This document shows positions 6,702 to 15,439 of a stretch of DNA of 17,563 bases, piece after piece. A model generated the notes under the pieces. It was not told the origin of the DNA, did not search any database, and saw nothing but the letters and a program-made list of their open reading frames with translations. Position numbers and translations under genes: made by a program. The number at the start of each line of letters is the position of its first letter. Positions within the stretch are counted from its first letter, which is position 1. The stretch spans positions 1 through 17,563 of the forward strand of contig DHGB01000032.1 in NCBI GenBank assembly GCA_002402535.1. The letters run 5' to 3'. The stretch is from Candidatus Shapirobacteria bacterium UBA4809. GTDB taxonomy: Bacteria; Patescibacteriota; Microgenomatia; UBA12405.

Positions 6702-7774
6702 TCTTGTAGCTTTTTTCTTCGACTTGGATGTCTTAATTTTCTTAAAGCTTTGGCCTCTATTTGTCTAATTCTTTCCCTGGTCACATTAAAAATTTTACCT
6801 ACTTCTTCAAGTGTTTTTGGGGTTTCTCCCATTAGTCCAAAACGTAGTGAAAGTACTTTTGCCTCTCTTTCGTCAAGACTTTCGAGAACCTCTTCAATCG
6901 ACTCTCTTAGGAGCTCTTTTGATGTTTCCTCATAGGGGCTTGGCTGGGTCAAATCTTCAATAAAATCTCCCAGAAATGAATCCTCATCATCGCCGACTGG
7001 GGTGGCGAGAGAGGTTGTATCTTGAGATATTCGGTAAATTTCTTCGACTTTTTCTACTGTAATTCCCACTTCTGCGGCAATTTCTTCGATAGTCGGTTCT
7101 CGTCCCAGTCTTTGGGTCAAGGCTCTTGTCGCTTTATAAACTTTATTAATTGTTTCAACCATGTGAACCGGAATTCTTATTGTTTTAGCCTGATCGGCAA
7201 TGGCCCGGGTGATAGCCTGTCTTATCCACCAGGTCGCATAAGTTGAAAACTTAAAACCTCGTTTCCAATCGAATTTTTCTACCGCTCTCATCAACCCCTG
7301 ATTTCCTTCCTGAACTAGGTCGAGAAAGGTCAGACCTCTTCCAATATATTTTTTCGCAATTGACACCACCAGTCTCAAATTAGCATTGATTAGATGAGCT
7401 CTGGCCTCTCCGGAGCCTTTTTCAATTGCCTTAGCTAATTCCACTTCTTTCTCAAAATTAATTAAATCAATTTTTCCAATTTCTTTTAAATACATTCGCA
7501 CTGAGTCCATGCTATTTTTTTGAGATAAAAGTGCCAAAAGATCGGCACTGCTCAGCTTTCCCTTTTCTGAATCAATTATCTCTCTTGACTCCACCTTGTC
7601 AAAAATATCTATTCCCTTATCGAACAGATAATCGAAAAGTTGATCAATTTGTTCAATATATTTTTCTGGTTCGGGGATTAGGGCTAGAATTTCATCATTA
7701 GTAAGATATCGGAGTTTTTTTGCCTGAGCCACTAACTTAGTTTTTATTTGGGATATGTTTATTGTTGTGGCCAT
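6689..7774 (-). CDS. rpoD: Primary sigma factor RpoD (sigma-70)
   Basis: 361 residues from the ATG at 7774. The frame opens six codons earlier at a TTG, but a TAGAAT -10 box lies between, so the ATG is preferred. A region-1.1-like N-terminus is followed by region 1.2 ([15 protein letters not shown]), region 2 ([19 protein letters not shown], then [20 protein letters not shown], the -10 recognition helix), region 3, and region 4 ([19 protein letters not shown], then [19 protein letters not shown], the -35 helix-turn-helix). The intact recognition regions agree with the TATAAT-like boxes seen across the window. It lies 30 nt after dnaG, as in the classical dnaG-rpoD arrangement, and overlaps the LOG gene tail to tail by 13 nt. 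Confidence 0.97.
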   Translation of the reverse strand: MATTINISQIKTKLVAQAKKLRYLTNDEILALIPEPEKYIEQIDQLFDYLFDKGIDIFDKVESREIIDSEKGKLSSADLLALLSQKNSMDSVRMYLKEIGKIDLINFEKEVELAKAIEKGSGEARAHLINANLRLVVSIAKKYIGRGLTFLDLVQEGNQGLMRAVEKFDWKRGFKFSTYATWWIRQAITRAIADQAKTIRIPVHMVETINKVYKATRALTQRLGREPTIEEIAAEVGITVEKVEEIYRISQDTTSLATPVGDDEDSFLGDFIEDLTQPSPYEETSKELLRESIEEVLESLDEREAKVLSLRFGLMGETPKTLEEVGKIFNVTRERIRQIEAKALRKLRHPSRRKKLQDYLE

Positions 7775-7782
7775 AATTTTGT

Positions 7783-7788
7783 ATTCTA
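7783..7788 (-). promoter_or_regulatory. -10 box of rpoD
   Basis: Minus-strand TAGAAT, 8 nt before the chosen ATG, inside the 30-nt dnaG-rpoD gap. It would allow rpoD to be expressed apart from dnaG as a leaderless mRNA. Confidence 0.45.
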
Positions 7789-7804
7789 TCAAAAATTAGC
7801 CCTC

Positions 7805-9583
7805 TTAAGACTTAGCTCTTTGCAATATTGCCAGTTTTGTCAATATTTGAGCGTAATTTGCCTCAACTTTGGCAATTTCCTTTTCGTCTCCAGAGGCCTC
7901 TAGATTAGCAATTATATCACTTAATGATTTTAGCCTGTCCTTTAACTCTAGTTCTTCTATTTGCCTAAGTATTTTACTCCTTTCTTTTCTCCTTTCTTCA
8001 GCACTATTTTGATCTTCAAAAGCTTTTAAATATAAATTATTAAAAGTGTCAAGGAGTTCTGGGTCCAAATTTTCCGCCACCTTTTTAGCTTCAAATTTTG
8101 TTATCTTTTCTATCACTCCTCCAATTTTTATAAATCGTAGCGTTTTCCACTTTAGCAGTTTGATTGCTATTTTTGGTTTTTGCAGCCTCAAAGCCAGAAT
8201 TAAATACCTTTCTTCCAGCCTTTCCCGCATATCTCCTTTTTCTTCAATTTTATTTATTTTCTTTAAATTTGAAACACTTTCTTTATTTTGATTTAAATAT
8301 TTTTTGAATTCTTCAGCCACACTTTCTTCATCAGAATCTATAGTCTGAGAGACTTTTTTTATATAATCTGCCCTAATTACCAGATTATTAATTTTGGCGA
8401 GAAAGGGCAGGACAGTTGCTAAAATTAATTTTTTACCCCTTGGGCTATCTATACCATAGTTTTTAACACTAGAGGCTAATATAAAATCCCAAATTGTTTC
8501 TGCTTCATTGAGCCTTTTTTTGAAAAAATCTAAATCTTTATTTATTGCCTCATCCGGATCTTTATATTTTTCTCCAAGATCCAGGATTTTTATCTCAAAA
8601 TCCATTTTATCAGCCAGCTCAATACTTCTAATCATGGCCTTATTACCGGCAAAATCGGAATCAAGTCCCAGAATTAAGGTCTCAGTGTAGCGTCTGATTA
8701 ATTGGAGCTGCTCCTCAGTTAAGGCTGTCCCCTTTATGGCCACCACGTTTTCGATTCCCGCCTGATATGGCGAAATCATATCGAACTCTCCCTCGACAAT
8801 TATGGCTAAATTATTTTTTTTAATACTTTCTTTGGCCAGATTCAGTCCATAAAACATTTGGCTTTTGTGGTAAATTTCAGTTTCCGGCGAATTAATATAT
8901 TTTGCTAAATTCTGATTTTTATTACTGGGTAAGATTCTTCCGGAAAATCCCACAATTCTGTCCCGAAAATCAATCTGAGGGAAAATTAGCCTATCGCTAA
9001 AACGGTCATAACTTTGACCTTGTTTATACTGACTTTTCCCAAAAGAACCTGTTTTATATAATTCTTCGGTTTTATAGCCCTTTTTAAGTAGGTAATTGAT
9101 AATTAAGCGGCTATCGGGTGGGGCGAAGCCAATCAAAAACTTATTTATCGTTTCCTCGCTAATATTTCTCTTTTTGATATATTCAAGTGCCTCTTTACCA
9201 AGCTCATGTTTTAATAAAATATAGTTATAAAATTTAGCTGTTTCTCTGTTGATTTCAAATAAGCGTTTTTTTATTGATTCTTCACCACTGATTTTAGTCG
9301 ACCGCACTAGTTTAATTCCGGCCATTTTTGCCAAATCTTCAAGCGCATCTTTAAAATCAATTCGGTTGTATTCCTGAACAAAAGTAAAAACATCTCCTGC
9401 CTTGCCACAGCCAAAACACTTGTAAATTTGCAGTTCCGGTGAGACCACAAAAGAAGGGGTTTTTTCTTGATGAAAGGGGCAACAAGCCACGTAGTGACGA
9501 CCTCTTTTTTTCAAAGGCACAAATTTATTAATTACTTCTACAATATCGAGCTTCTTTTTAATTTCTTCAACCTGATTTTCCAC
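7805..9583 (-). CDS. dnaG: DNA primase
   Basis: 592 residues, normal for bacterial primase. The N-terminal CHC2 zinc domain shows CPFH at 35-38 and CFGCG at 56-60. The RNA polymerase core and TOPRIM domain follow, with VEGEFD at 263-268 and the acidic DSD at 308-310. The C-terminal third is charged and helical, as expected for the helicase-binding domain, and is not recognisable by motif. It synthesises RNA primers at the replication fork. The start is a GTG, 6 nt after a TAGAAT box. It precedes rpoD and follows a polyprenyl synthase on the same strand; the rpsU gene often found upstream of dnaG is absent here. Confidence 0.97.
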   Translation of the reverse strand: MENQVEEIKKKLDIVEVINKFVPLKKRGRHYVACCPFHQEKTPSFVVSPELQIYKCFGCGKAGDVFTFVQEYNRIDFKDALEDLAKMAGIKLVRSTKISGEESIKKRLFEINRETAKFYNYILLKHELGKEALEYIKKRNISEETINKFLIGFAPPDSRLIINYLLKKGYKTEELYKTGSFGKSQYKQGQSYDRFSDRLIFPQIDFRDRIVGFSGRILPSNKNQNLAKYINSPETEIYHKSQMFYGLNLAKESIKKNNLAIIVEGEFDMISPYQAGIENVVAIKGTALTEEQLQLIRRYTETLILGLDSDFAGNKAMIRSIELADKMDFEIKILDLGEKYKDPDEAINKDLDFFKKRLNEAETIWDFILASSVKNYGIDSPRGKKLILATVLPFLAKINNLVIRADYIKKVSQTIDSDEESVAEEFKKYLNQNKESVSNLKKINKIEEKGDMRERLEERYLILALRLQKPKIAIKLLKWKTLRFIKIGGVIEKITKFEAKKVAENLDPELLDTFNNLYLKAFEDQNSAEERRKERSKILRQIEELELKDRLKSLSDIIANLEASGDEKEIAKVEANYAQILTKLAILQRAKS

Positions 9584-9589
9584 TGGCCT

Positions 9590-9595
9590 ATTCTA
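9590..9595 (-). promoter_or_regulatory. -10 box of dnaG
   Basis: Minus-strand TAGAAT, 6 nt before the GTG start, in the 30-nt gap after the polyprenyl synthase gene. It has the same sequence as the rpoD -10 box. Confidence 0.45.
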
Positions 9596-9613
9596 CCATT
9601 TGAGCTCCTATCT

Positions 9614-10681
9614 CTAGTAATTCCTGTTTACGATAAAATCTATGCCTGATATTAGTTGACTTCGGTATGGCTCTCTTTTAATAAAACGTAGTTCTTTCTC
9701 AAATATTATTTTTGCCTGCCTTGCATATTTATCAGCCTTTTCTTTACTGTAGTCAAGACTTCCGTATTTTTTCATTAAGTCAACAATAACCTCAACATCC
9801 TGTTCAGTTTTTTCGTTTCTTTTTTTATTTAATATATTACTAATTAACTTCTTATCTCTTTCACTACTTTTCTTTATTAGATCTAGTAACATCAGGGTTC
9901 TTTTATTTTCATAAATATCGTTCCCCATTTTTTTTTGACCTGAAAAATCAGAAGTTAGGTCTAAAAGATCATCAACAATTTGAAAAGATCTTCCTAAAAG
10001 TACTCCAAATCGATAAATTGTTTCAAGTTGTTTTTCCGAAGCTCCGGCGATAATGGCTCCTAGCCTCATTGGTCCGGCAATGGTGTAATATCCAGTTTTA
10101 CTTTCTAGTATTAATAAATTATCTTTTTCACTTAAATCATAACGATTATCCCTCGTCCATTTTAATTCTATCCCTTGACCAAGTATGGTTCGGCTCATCA
10201 TGGTATAAAATTCTTCGACAATTTTCATCGCCGTTTTTTTATCTAATATTAAGAAATTATCAGAAAGAACTTTCCACATAATTACGTGTAGGGCATCTCC
10301 GGCATTAATGGCCAGCTCGTTTCCATAGATTTTATGAAGGGCTTTTTGACCCCTTCGACTTTCAGAATCATCTTCAATGTCATCATGATTCAAAATCCAG
10401 TCTTCAGATATTTGCATGGCCGCAGCGGTTGTCATCGCCCTGTCTCTTTTACCTCCCATCCCTTCAGCTGTCAGTAGTAGCAAACTTGGTCTAAGATATT
10501 TACCCTTTCTTCGTGGATAATCACTCACAACTTTGAGGTGAAAATCAAGTTCCTTTTGATATTTTCTATCTAGACGACAATAATCAGGAAATATATTTAC
10601 TTCTTCAATTTTCTTTTCAATAATTGGCCAAAGCAAATCCCGGTAACGATTTAAGGTATTTAAAAAATCTTGGCTTTCCAT
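9614..10681 (-). CDS. Polyprenyl (geranylgeranyl/farnesyl-type) diphosphate synthase
   Basis: 355 residues of the trans-isoprenyl diphosphate synthase family. GKYLRP (60-65) binds isopentenyl diphosphate. The first Asp-rich motif is DDIEDDSESRRG (100-111) and the second DDLLD (237-241), both complete. Five residues before the first motif is Trp95; bulky residues there usually limit chain length, so a short product (C15-C20) is inferred. The protein condenses allylic diphosphates with isopentenyl diphosphate to make lipid-carrier or membrane prenyl precursors. No other isoprenoid gene is in the window. The ATG follows directly on the TAA of the upstream membrane-protein gene, so the two are almost certainly co-transcribed and perhaps translationally coupled. 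Confidence 0.93.
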   Translation of the reverse strand: MESQDFLNTLNRYRDLLWPIIEKKIEEVNIFPDYCRLDRKYQKELDFHLKVVSDYPRRKGKYLRPSLLLLTAEGMGGKRDRAMTTAAAMQISEDWILNHDDIEDDSESRRGQKALHKIYGNELAINAGDALHVIMWKVLSDNFLILDKKTAMKIVEEFYTMMSRTILGQGIELKWTRDNRYDLSEKDNLLILESKTGYYTIAGPMRLGAIIAGASEKQLETIYRFGVLLGRSFQIVDDLLDLTSDFSGQKKMGNDIYENKRTLMLLDLIKKSSERDKKLISNILNKKRNEKTEQDVEVIVDLMKKYGSLDYSKEKADKYARQAKIIFEKELRFIKREPYRSQLISGIDFIVNRNY

Positions 10682-11836
10682 TTATGATTCAGTCGTTACC
10701 AAATCTGTATTCTCTTCAGTTTTTCTTCCTTGGTTTGCTCCTGCTCTAATCAGTATTTTGTCAAAAGTATAGGGGGACAAAATATAAAGGGCCTCAAAAG
10801 TTGCTACCGATAATTCAAAAGCGCAGGGAATCTGGTTGGTGATGAGAAAGGCTCCCAGACCTAAAAACAATGCATTTCTGAAAGTTTCTTTCATCTTGTC
10901 TTTAAATACCTTATCGAGCTTTATTTCATCAACACCTCTTTTTTCCGCAATTTCCTTATCGATGTTGTGTCTGGTATAGCCAGCATGAACAGTGGTCAAG
11001 AAGGTTCCCACGGCCGTAATAAAATTCATAGTTGTATTCTGTCTAGTTAAATCCGCTAAAAGTAGCCAATTTTCAAATTTTACCGGGAAATTTCTAAGCA
11101 GTATTATCGACAAAATCAAGACAGTCCCGCTAAAGCCTCCACTTTGGAGCAGAAGCCGATTATAGTTAATCCTTAGCGCCAGTATTTTTTTATTATGTGT
11201 TAAAAAAGCTCTGAAAATTCTCCAAAGTAGTTTTAGGACTGCAAAAAATAAAGAAATTCCAAGCCAGATGAAGAGTATTGTTTTCCAATCCACACTAATT
11301 GTTTCTGTTATTTTAAAAAATGGGAGTTTAAAAATAGTCCCCACGAGCGGGTAATCGGGATACGGTACCCATTTATAAAGCAGGGCGGGATCTAGTTTCT
11401 GGGTATAAAAGTCAATTAAAAATATTCTTCCCGCCGAGAAAAAAGCAATTGCATTAACAATAAAATTTAAAATATAAAATAAAATTCCCAAGTCGCCCTT
11501 TTTTACTTTGTCAGTAAATACCAAATAAGCATCATCATTACTACTTTTTTCGATTTCTTCTTCAAAATCTTTAAAAGACTGTGACAGTCTCATGCCAATA
11601 AAACGCATGGGCAAAAGGACAATATTTTGACATATACCTATTAAAAGCACTGAAACCCAGATTTGGCCAGTTAAATAGTAAAGGCTAAAAAAAGCACTGG
11701 CATAGAGTCGAAAACTACCGCCTTTAAAAAACCAAACTGCGATTACTACCAAAAAAATCACTAAAAATGTCGTTGCCATCGGCATTAATAGGCGACTGTT
11801 GTCAATTTTTCTAATCTCTCTAAGTGTTGATGCCAT
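10682..11836 (-). CDS. Multi-spanning membrane protein of unknown function
   Basis: 384 residues. About seven hydrophobic segments can be read, near residues 17-37, 45-75 (possibly two spans), 116-140, 183-205, 230-250, 265-285 and 318-340. A charged stretch at about 84-113 (SQSFKDFEEEIEKSSNDD) and a charged C-terminal tail are probably cytosolic. I do not recognise a family. The order span, LLPMRF, basic/acidic helix, second span vaguely recalls YidC/Oxa1 insertases, but no signature confirms this. There is no UbiA-type prenyltransferase Asp motif despite the adjacent prenyl synthase. It heads the minus-strand run to rpoD and has a good extended -10 promoter (TGCTATAAT) 12 nt upstream. Confidence 0.85.
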   Translation of the reverse strand: MASTLREIRKIDNSRLLMPMATTFLVIFLVVIAVWFFKGGSFRLYASAFFSLYYLTGQIWVSVLLIGICQNIVLLPMRFIGMRLSQSFKDFEEEIEKSSNDDAYLVFTDKVKKGDLGILFYILNFIVNAIAFFSAGRIFLIDFYTQKLDPALLYKWVPYPDYPLVGTIFKLPFFKITETISVDWKTILFIWLGISLFFAVLKLLWRIFRAFLTHNKKILALRINYNRLLLQSGGFSGTVLILSIILLRNFPVKFENWLLLADLTRQNTTMNFITAVGTFLTTVHAGYTRHNIDKEIAEKRGVDEIKLDKVFKDKMKETFRNALFLGLGAFLITNQIPCAFELSVATFEALYILSPYTFDKILIRAGANQGRKTEENTDLVTTES

Positions 11837-11878
11837 ATTCCTGTTGGCATTATAGCAACTTTAGCCTATACTTTTATA
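11837..11878. promoter_or_regulatory. Divergent promoter region (membrane protein / small ATPase-partner gene)
   Basis: Plus strand: TTGGCA at 11844-11849, a 17-bp spacer and TATACT at 11867-11872, the best complete promoter in the window, with the start site falling on the ATG at 11879. Minus strand: extended -10 TGCTATAAT with TATAAT at 11849-11854, 12 nt before the ATG at 11836. The plus -35 and minus -10 overlap by one base, so the two polymerases would compete. Confidence 0.75.
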
Positions 11879-12247
11879 ATGCCTGAAATTAAAGAGAAAA
11901 AACCGGAAATATATCCAAATACTGCAGAAAACAAGGCAGGAATGGTTGATATCGGCCAAGAAAACATTGGTCGAGAACCAGTTCCTCGGGAAATAAAAAC
12001 CTGGATGGAAAAAGTCGAACAGGTCACAACTTCTGGGCCAAATACCATTAATGATGATGGACAGATTACAGGGGCCTCCTCAAATTCTCAAGAACCTCAA
12101 ATTACCCTTCCGATTACTAAAAAAACTTTTATAGTTGGCTTTAAGAAGACCTGGCAAGAAGCGGGACGTTGGCTTTCCTCTTTTTGGTTTAGATTTATTA
12201 AAATAAAAAAAGGTAATGTAACATTTAAATCCCATGACACTAACTAA
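11879..12247 (+). CDS. Small protein of unknown function, upstream partner of the membrane ATPase
   Basis: 122 residues, no recognised family. The first ~75 residues are charged and polar with many Pro, Asn, Gln and Glu, and look disordered. The C-terminal part (about 80-113) has a positively charged amphipathic or membrane-touching segment rich in Trp and Phe (FKKTWQEAGRWLSSFWFRF). There is no signal peptide. A near-consensus promoter with the predicted start site on the ATG points to leaderless expression. Its last 14 nt overlap the start of the 777-residue ATPase gene, which supports that this is a real gene and that the two products act together. The role is unknown. Confidence 0.7.
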   Translation: MPEIKEKKPEIYPNTAENKAGMVDIGQENIGREPVPREIKTWMEKVEQVTTSGPNTINDDGQITGASSNSQEPQITLPITKKTFIVGFKKTWQEAGRWLSSFWFRFIKIKKGNVTFKSHDTN

Positions 12248-14567
12248 TATTTTTGATTTTTTGCTTTCAGCTTTTTATATTGTTTTGGTCTCACTAGGGA
12301 TCCTTTTATTTTTATTTTTACTAGGCTTTGCTTTTATTTTGTGGTACCGCTGGCGGGACCGCGAAAAAAAATCTTTGGAATTAATCACCCTCCTTGTCGC
12401 TGTCCCTCAGGACAATGAAGTCAAGATTGATGCCATGGAGCCAGTTATCGCAGCCGTTAGTAGTTTTTACAAATCAGCTCGTTTTAAATTTTTACAAATT
12501 TTTGTGGCTCAGCCCAGTATTTCTTTAGAAATTATCGGTACCAATCAGGATATTCGTTTTTATATCTCTCTGCCGAGCAAATATCGAGATTTAATTGAAA
12601 AACAAATTTATAGCATTTATGCTGGCGCCGATATCCAGGCCGTTGACGAAGCTAATATTTTTTCCGAAAATGGCAAGGTTGAATCTGCTTGGCTTGGTCT
12701 AAAAAAAGTAGCCTATTATCCCTTAAAAACATATAAGGAAATTCCTACCGACACTCTTTCTGCTTTTACTTCAGTTCTTTCAAAGCTTAGTCCTGAGGAG
12801 ACGGTCGCAATTCAATTAATCTTGTCTCCGGTAGATTCTGCTTGGGCCAAATCAGGTAAGTCTTTTATTAGCGGTACCAAAAAATCAGAGTCTAATCCAG
12901 AAAAAGCCTCTTACAAAGTCGATGCTCGGCAGCTTGAAGCCATTGAAAACAAATGCAACAAACCTGGATTTGAAGTAGTCATTAGAATCGTTGCCGTAGC
13001 TCCGACAACTGAAGTAGCTAAGGTAAATTTATCCAATGTTAAGGCCTGTTTTGGTCAGCTGGAATCACCCTGGAATAAATTATCTAGTCGAAAAATATAT
13101 TTTAAATCCCAGTTTATCGATGATTTTGTTTATAAATATCCAGTTGTTTATTGGCGGAAAAACAAAACCATTCTTTCCACCGACGAAATTGTTTCTATTT
13201 TTCATTTACCCAATAAATCAGTCGAAACCCCAAATATTTACTGGTTAAAGTCCAAAAAAGCGCCTATCCCCCCCGATGCTCCCCAGGAGGGGATGTATAT
13301 CGGTGATAATTTATATCGGGGCGTTACTCAAAAATTTTGTATTACTCCGACTGATAGACAGCGTCATTTTTACATTGTTGGTCAAACTGGTGTAGGAAAA
13401 TCTTGGCTCCTTGCCGATATGGCCCTTCAGGATATTAAAGCCGGTCGGGGTGTTTGTTTTATCGATCCTCATGATACTTACGAAAGCATTTTGGAAAGAA
13501 TTCCCCCGGAAAGAATTGAAGACGTCATCTATTTTGATCCCTCTCAAACCGAACGCCCTATGGGTTTTAATGTCATGGAGTGTGATCGAGAGGATCAGAA
13601 GGACTTTGTGACTTCTTCCATTATTAATCTAATGTATAAGCTTTACGATCCTTATAAAACCGGTATTGTTGGTCCTCGTTTCGAACATGCCATCAGAAAT
13701 ATAATGCTCACGGTCATGACTGAGCCCGGAGCTACTTTTATCGAAATAGTTCGCTGTCTAACTGATCCCTCATACGTTCAGTATTTATTGCCGAAAGTTA
13801 ATGATCCCATGGTCAAAAGATACTGGACTGATCAAATTGCCAATACTAATGAATTTCATAAATCCGAAGTCCTAGATTATATTGTTTCCAAATTTGGCCG
13901 TTTTATCACCAATACTATGATGCGCAACATCATTGGCCAAAGTGTCTCTTCTTTTAATTTTCGCGAAGCTATGGATAATGGCAAGATACTAATTATTAAC
14001 CTCGCCAAAGGTTCAATTGGTGAAGAAAATTCCGCCTTTTTAGGTTTAGTTCTAATCCCCAAAATTTTGATTGCCGCCATGAGTCGCCAGAATGTACCCG
14101 AAGAAAAAAGGCGCGATTTTTATTTATATGTTGATGAGTTTCAAAATTTTGCCACCCAAGATTTTGCTGTCATTTTGTCTGAGGCTCGTAAATACCATTT
14201 GAATTTAACCGTGGCCAATCAATTTATTTCTCAAATGGACGATGAGGTCAAGAATGCAGTTTTCGGTAATGTCGGTTCAATTTGCTCCTTTCGGGTGGGT
14301 ATTTCTGATGCTAACTTTTTAGTAAATCAGTTTAAGCCCGAATTTAATGAACATGATTTGTTGAATTTAGGAACTGGTGAAATTTATCTAAAAACCATGA
14401 TTGAAGGAGTACCCAAATCACCTTTTTCGATAAAAGTCGCTGCGGCTGAAAAGAAAAAGCCTGGCAATCCCAAAATGTCGGAAATGATTAAGAAATTATC
14501 TAGCCTAAAGTATGGCCGTTCCAAAGCTATTGTTGAAGCCGAAATTGCCAAGCGCGCCCGTCTTTAA
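12234..14567 (+). CDS. Membrane-anchored VirD4/TraG/HerA-type ATPase
   Basis: 777 residues. A long hydrophobic segment at about 7-38 is followed by a basic stop (WYRWRDREKK), giving an N-terminal membrane anchor. Residues ~45-330 form a large domain I cannot name. The ATPase domain has Walker A GQTGVGKS (383-390), a segment after it (FIDPHDTYE), Walker B LYVDEFQNF with D634/E635, and ANQF further on, as in type IV secretion coupling proteins and VirB4/HerA relatives. It would be a hexameric pump for DNA or protein at the membrane. No relaxase, VirB-like channel or pilin gene lies nearby. It overlaps its 122-residue partner at the 5' end by 14 nt and the recombinase gene at the 3' end by 4 nt. 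Confidence 0.88.
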   Translation: MTLTNIFDFLLSAFYIVLVSLGILLFLFLLGFAFILWYRWRDREKKSLELITLLVAVPQDNEVKIDAMEPVIAAVSSFYKSARFKFLQIFVAQPSISLEIIGTNQDIRFYISLPSKYRDLIEKQIYSIYAGADIQAVDEANIFSENGKVESAWLGLKKVAYYPLKTYKEIPTDTLSAFTSVLSKLSPEETVAIQLILSPVDSAWAKSGKSFISGTKKSESNPEKASYKVDARQLEAIENKCNKPGFEVVIRIVAVAPTTEVAKVNLSNVKACFGQLESPWNKLSSRKIYFKSQFIDDFVYKYPVVYWRKNKTILSTDEIVSIFHLPNKSVETPNIYWLKSKKAPIPPDAPQEGMYIGDNLYRGVTQKFCITPTDRQRHFYIVGQTGVGKSWLLADMALQDIKAGRGVCFIDPHDTYESILERIPPERIEDVIYFDPSQTERPMGFNVMECDREDQKDFVTSSIINLMYKLYDPYKTGIVGPRFEHAIRNIMLTVMTEPGATFIEIVRCLTDPSYVQYLLPKVNDPMVKRYWTDQIANTNEFHKSEVLDYIVSKFGRFITNTMMRNIIGQSVSSFNFREAMDNGKILIINLAKGSIGEENSAFLGLVLIPKILIAAMSRQNVPEEKRRDFYLYVDEFQNFATQDFAVILSEARKYHLNLTVANQFISQMDDEVKNAVFGNVGSICSFRVGISDANFLVNQFKPEFNEHDLLNLGTGEIYLKTMIEGVPKSPFSIKVAAAEKKKPGNPKMSEMIKKLSSLKYGRSKAIVEAEIAKRARL

Positions 14568-15433
14568 AGTTCTTTTAACTTGATTCCTCTTGATTCTTCT
14601 TTAGTATCAATCAGCTCCAAATATTTTTCAGTCGTCGAAATTCTTTTATGTCCAACAACTTGGGAAACGACATCTAGGGGGACTCCAGCCTTAAGCTGAA
14701 AAACAATAAAAGTGTTTCGGAGATCATTTACTTTAATTCCCTTAATATCGGCTTTATTAAAATATCTATTTAATAAGCTTCTGATGTTTCTGGCAAGTAA
14801 AACTCTCCCAGTTTTAGTAATAAAGACATTTTTATTTTTACTATTATTATCTCTGACCTCGTCTAAATATCTTTTTAAAGCACTTTTAGCCGAATTGTTT
14901 AGGGGCACTTTTCTTTGTGAGTGACTTTCATAGCTTTCAATAATAACTTCATTCTCTTTAATATTCTCTATTTTTAGACTTTCAATTTCTTTAATTCGGA
15001 GTCCTGCTTGAAGCATTAATTCCACAATGGCTGTCGCTCTAATATCATTTCGACAAGCATCTCGAAGCGAGCGGTATTCAATCGGTTTTAAAATTTTAGG
15101 AATATCGTTTTCATATTTTGGATGTTTTACTTCGGTTGAGGGATCGAGACTAATCTTGCCTTCGTCTTTTAGAAAAGAAAAAAAGTTTTTGATTGAATTC
15201 AACTTTCGGGACACTGATTTGGCGGTATAGCCATTTTCGGTTAAATCTTTTTTGAAATCTTCAATTTCTTTGGGTCCAATCGATTGAACCTCGGTAATTT
15301 GTTTTTTAGCCAAAAAAATTATCAGCTGATTAATATCGCCCTTGTAGGCTACAATAGTATTAATCGACTTGCCCTTTTTATTTAGGGCATCGGTAAACAA
15401 GTTTAAAGCATCTTTTAAGGCTAAATTAGACAT
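14564..15433 (-). CDS. Tyrosine recombinase, XerC/D-like with altered active site
   Basis: 289 residues from the ATG at 15433; the frame reaches an ATG at 15484, but MSNLALKDALNLF resembles the usual Xer N-terminus and a TATCAT box lies 6 nt upstream of the later ATG. A SAM-like DNA-binding N-terminal domain (to about 100) precedes the catalytic domain. Catalytic Arg in AGLRIKEIESL, Arg in DLRNTF, His in GHKRIST and the nucleophile Tyr in EKYLEL are present. The beta-hairpin Lys (usual GKGxKxR) aligns with Glu (YESHSQR), and the first His of HxLRH is Asn (NDLRN). It may be the cell's dimer-resolution recombinase or a diverged paralogue. The genes around it look chromosomal, not phage-like. 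Confidence 0.88.
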   Translation of the reverse strand: MSNLALKDALNLFTDALNKKGKSINTIVAYKGDINQLIIFLAKKQITEVQSIGPKEIEDFKKDLTENGYTAKSVSRKLNSIKNFFSFLKDEGKISLDPSTEVKHPKYENDIPKILKPIEYRSLRDACRNDIRATAIVELMLQAGLRIKEIESLKIENIKENEVIIESYESHSQRKVPLNNSAKSALKRYLDEVRDNNSKNKNVFITKTGRVLLARNIRSLLNRYFNKADIKGIKVNDLRNTFIVFQLKAGVPLDVVSQVVGHKRISTTEKYLELIDTKEESRGIKLKEL

Positions 15434-15439
15434 AATTTT

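Noticed and set aside
7775..7792. TTG-started extension of rpoD by six codons
   Set aside because: The extension contains the probable -10 box, and the ATG at 7774 has the same promoter spacing as other genes.
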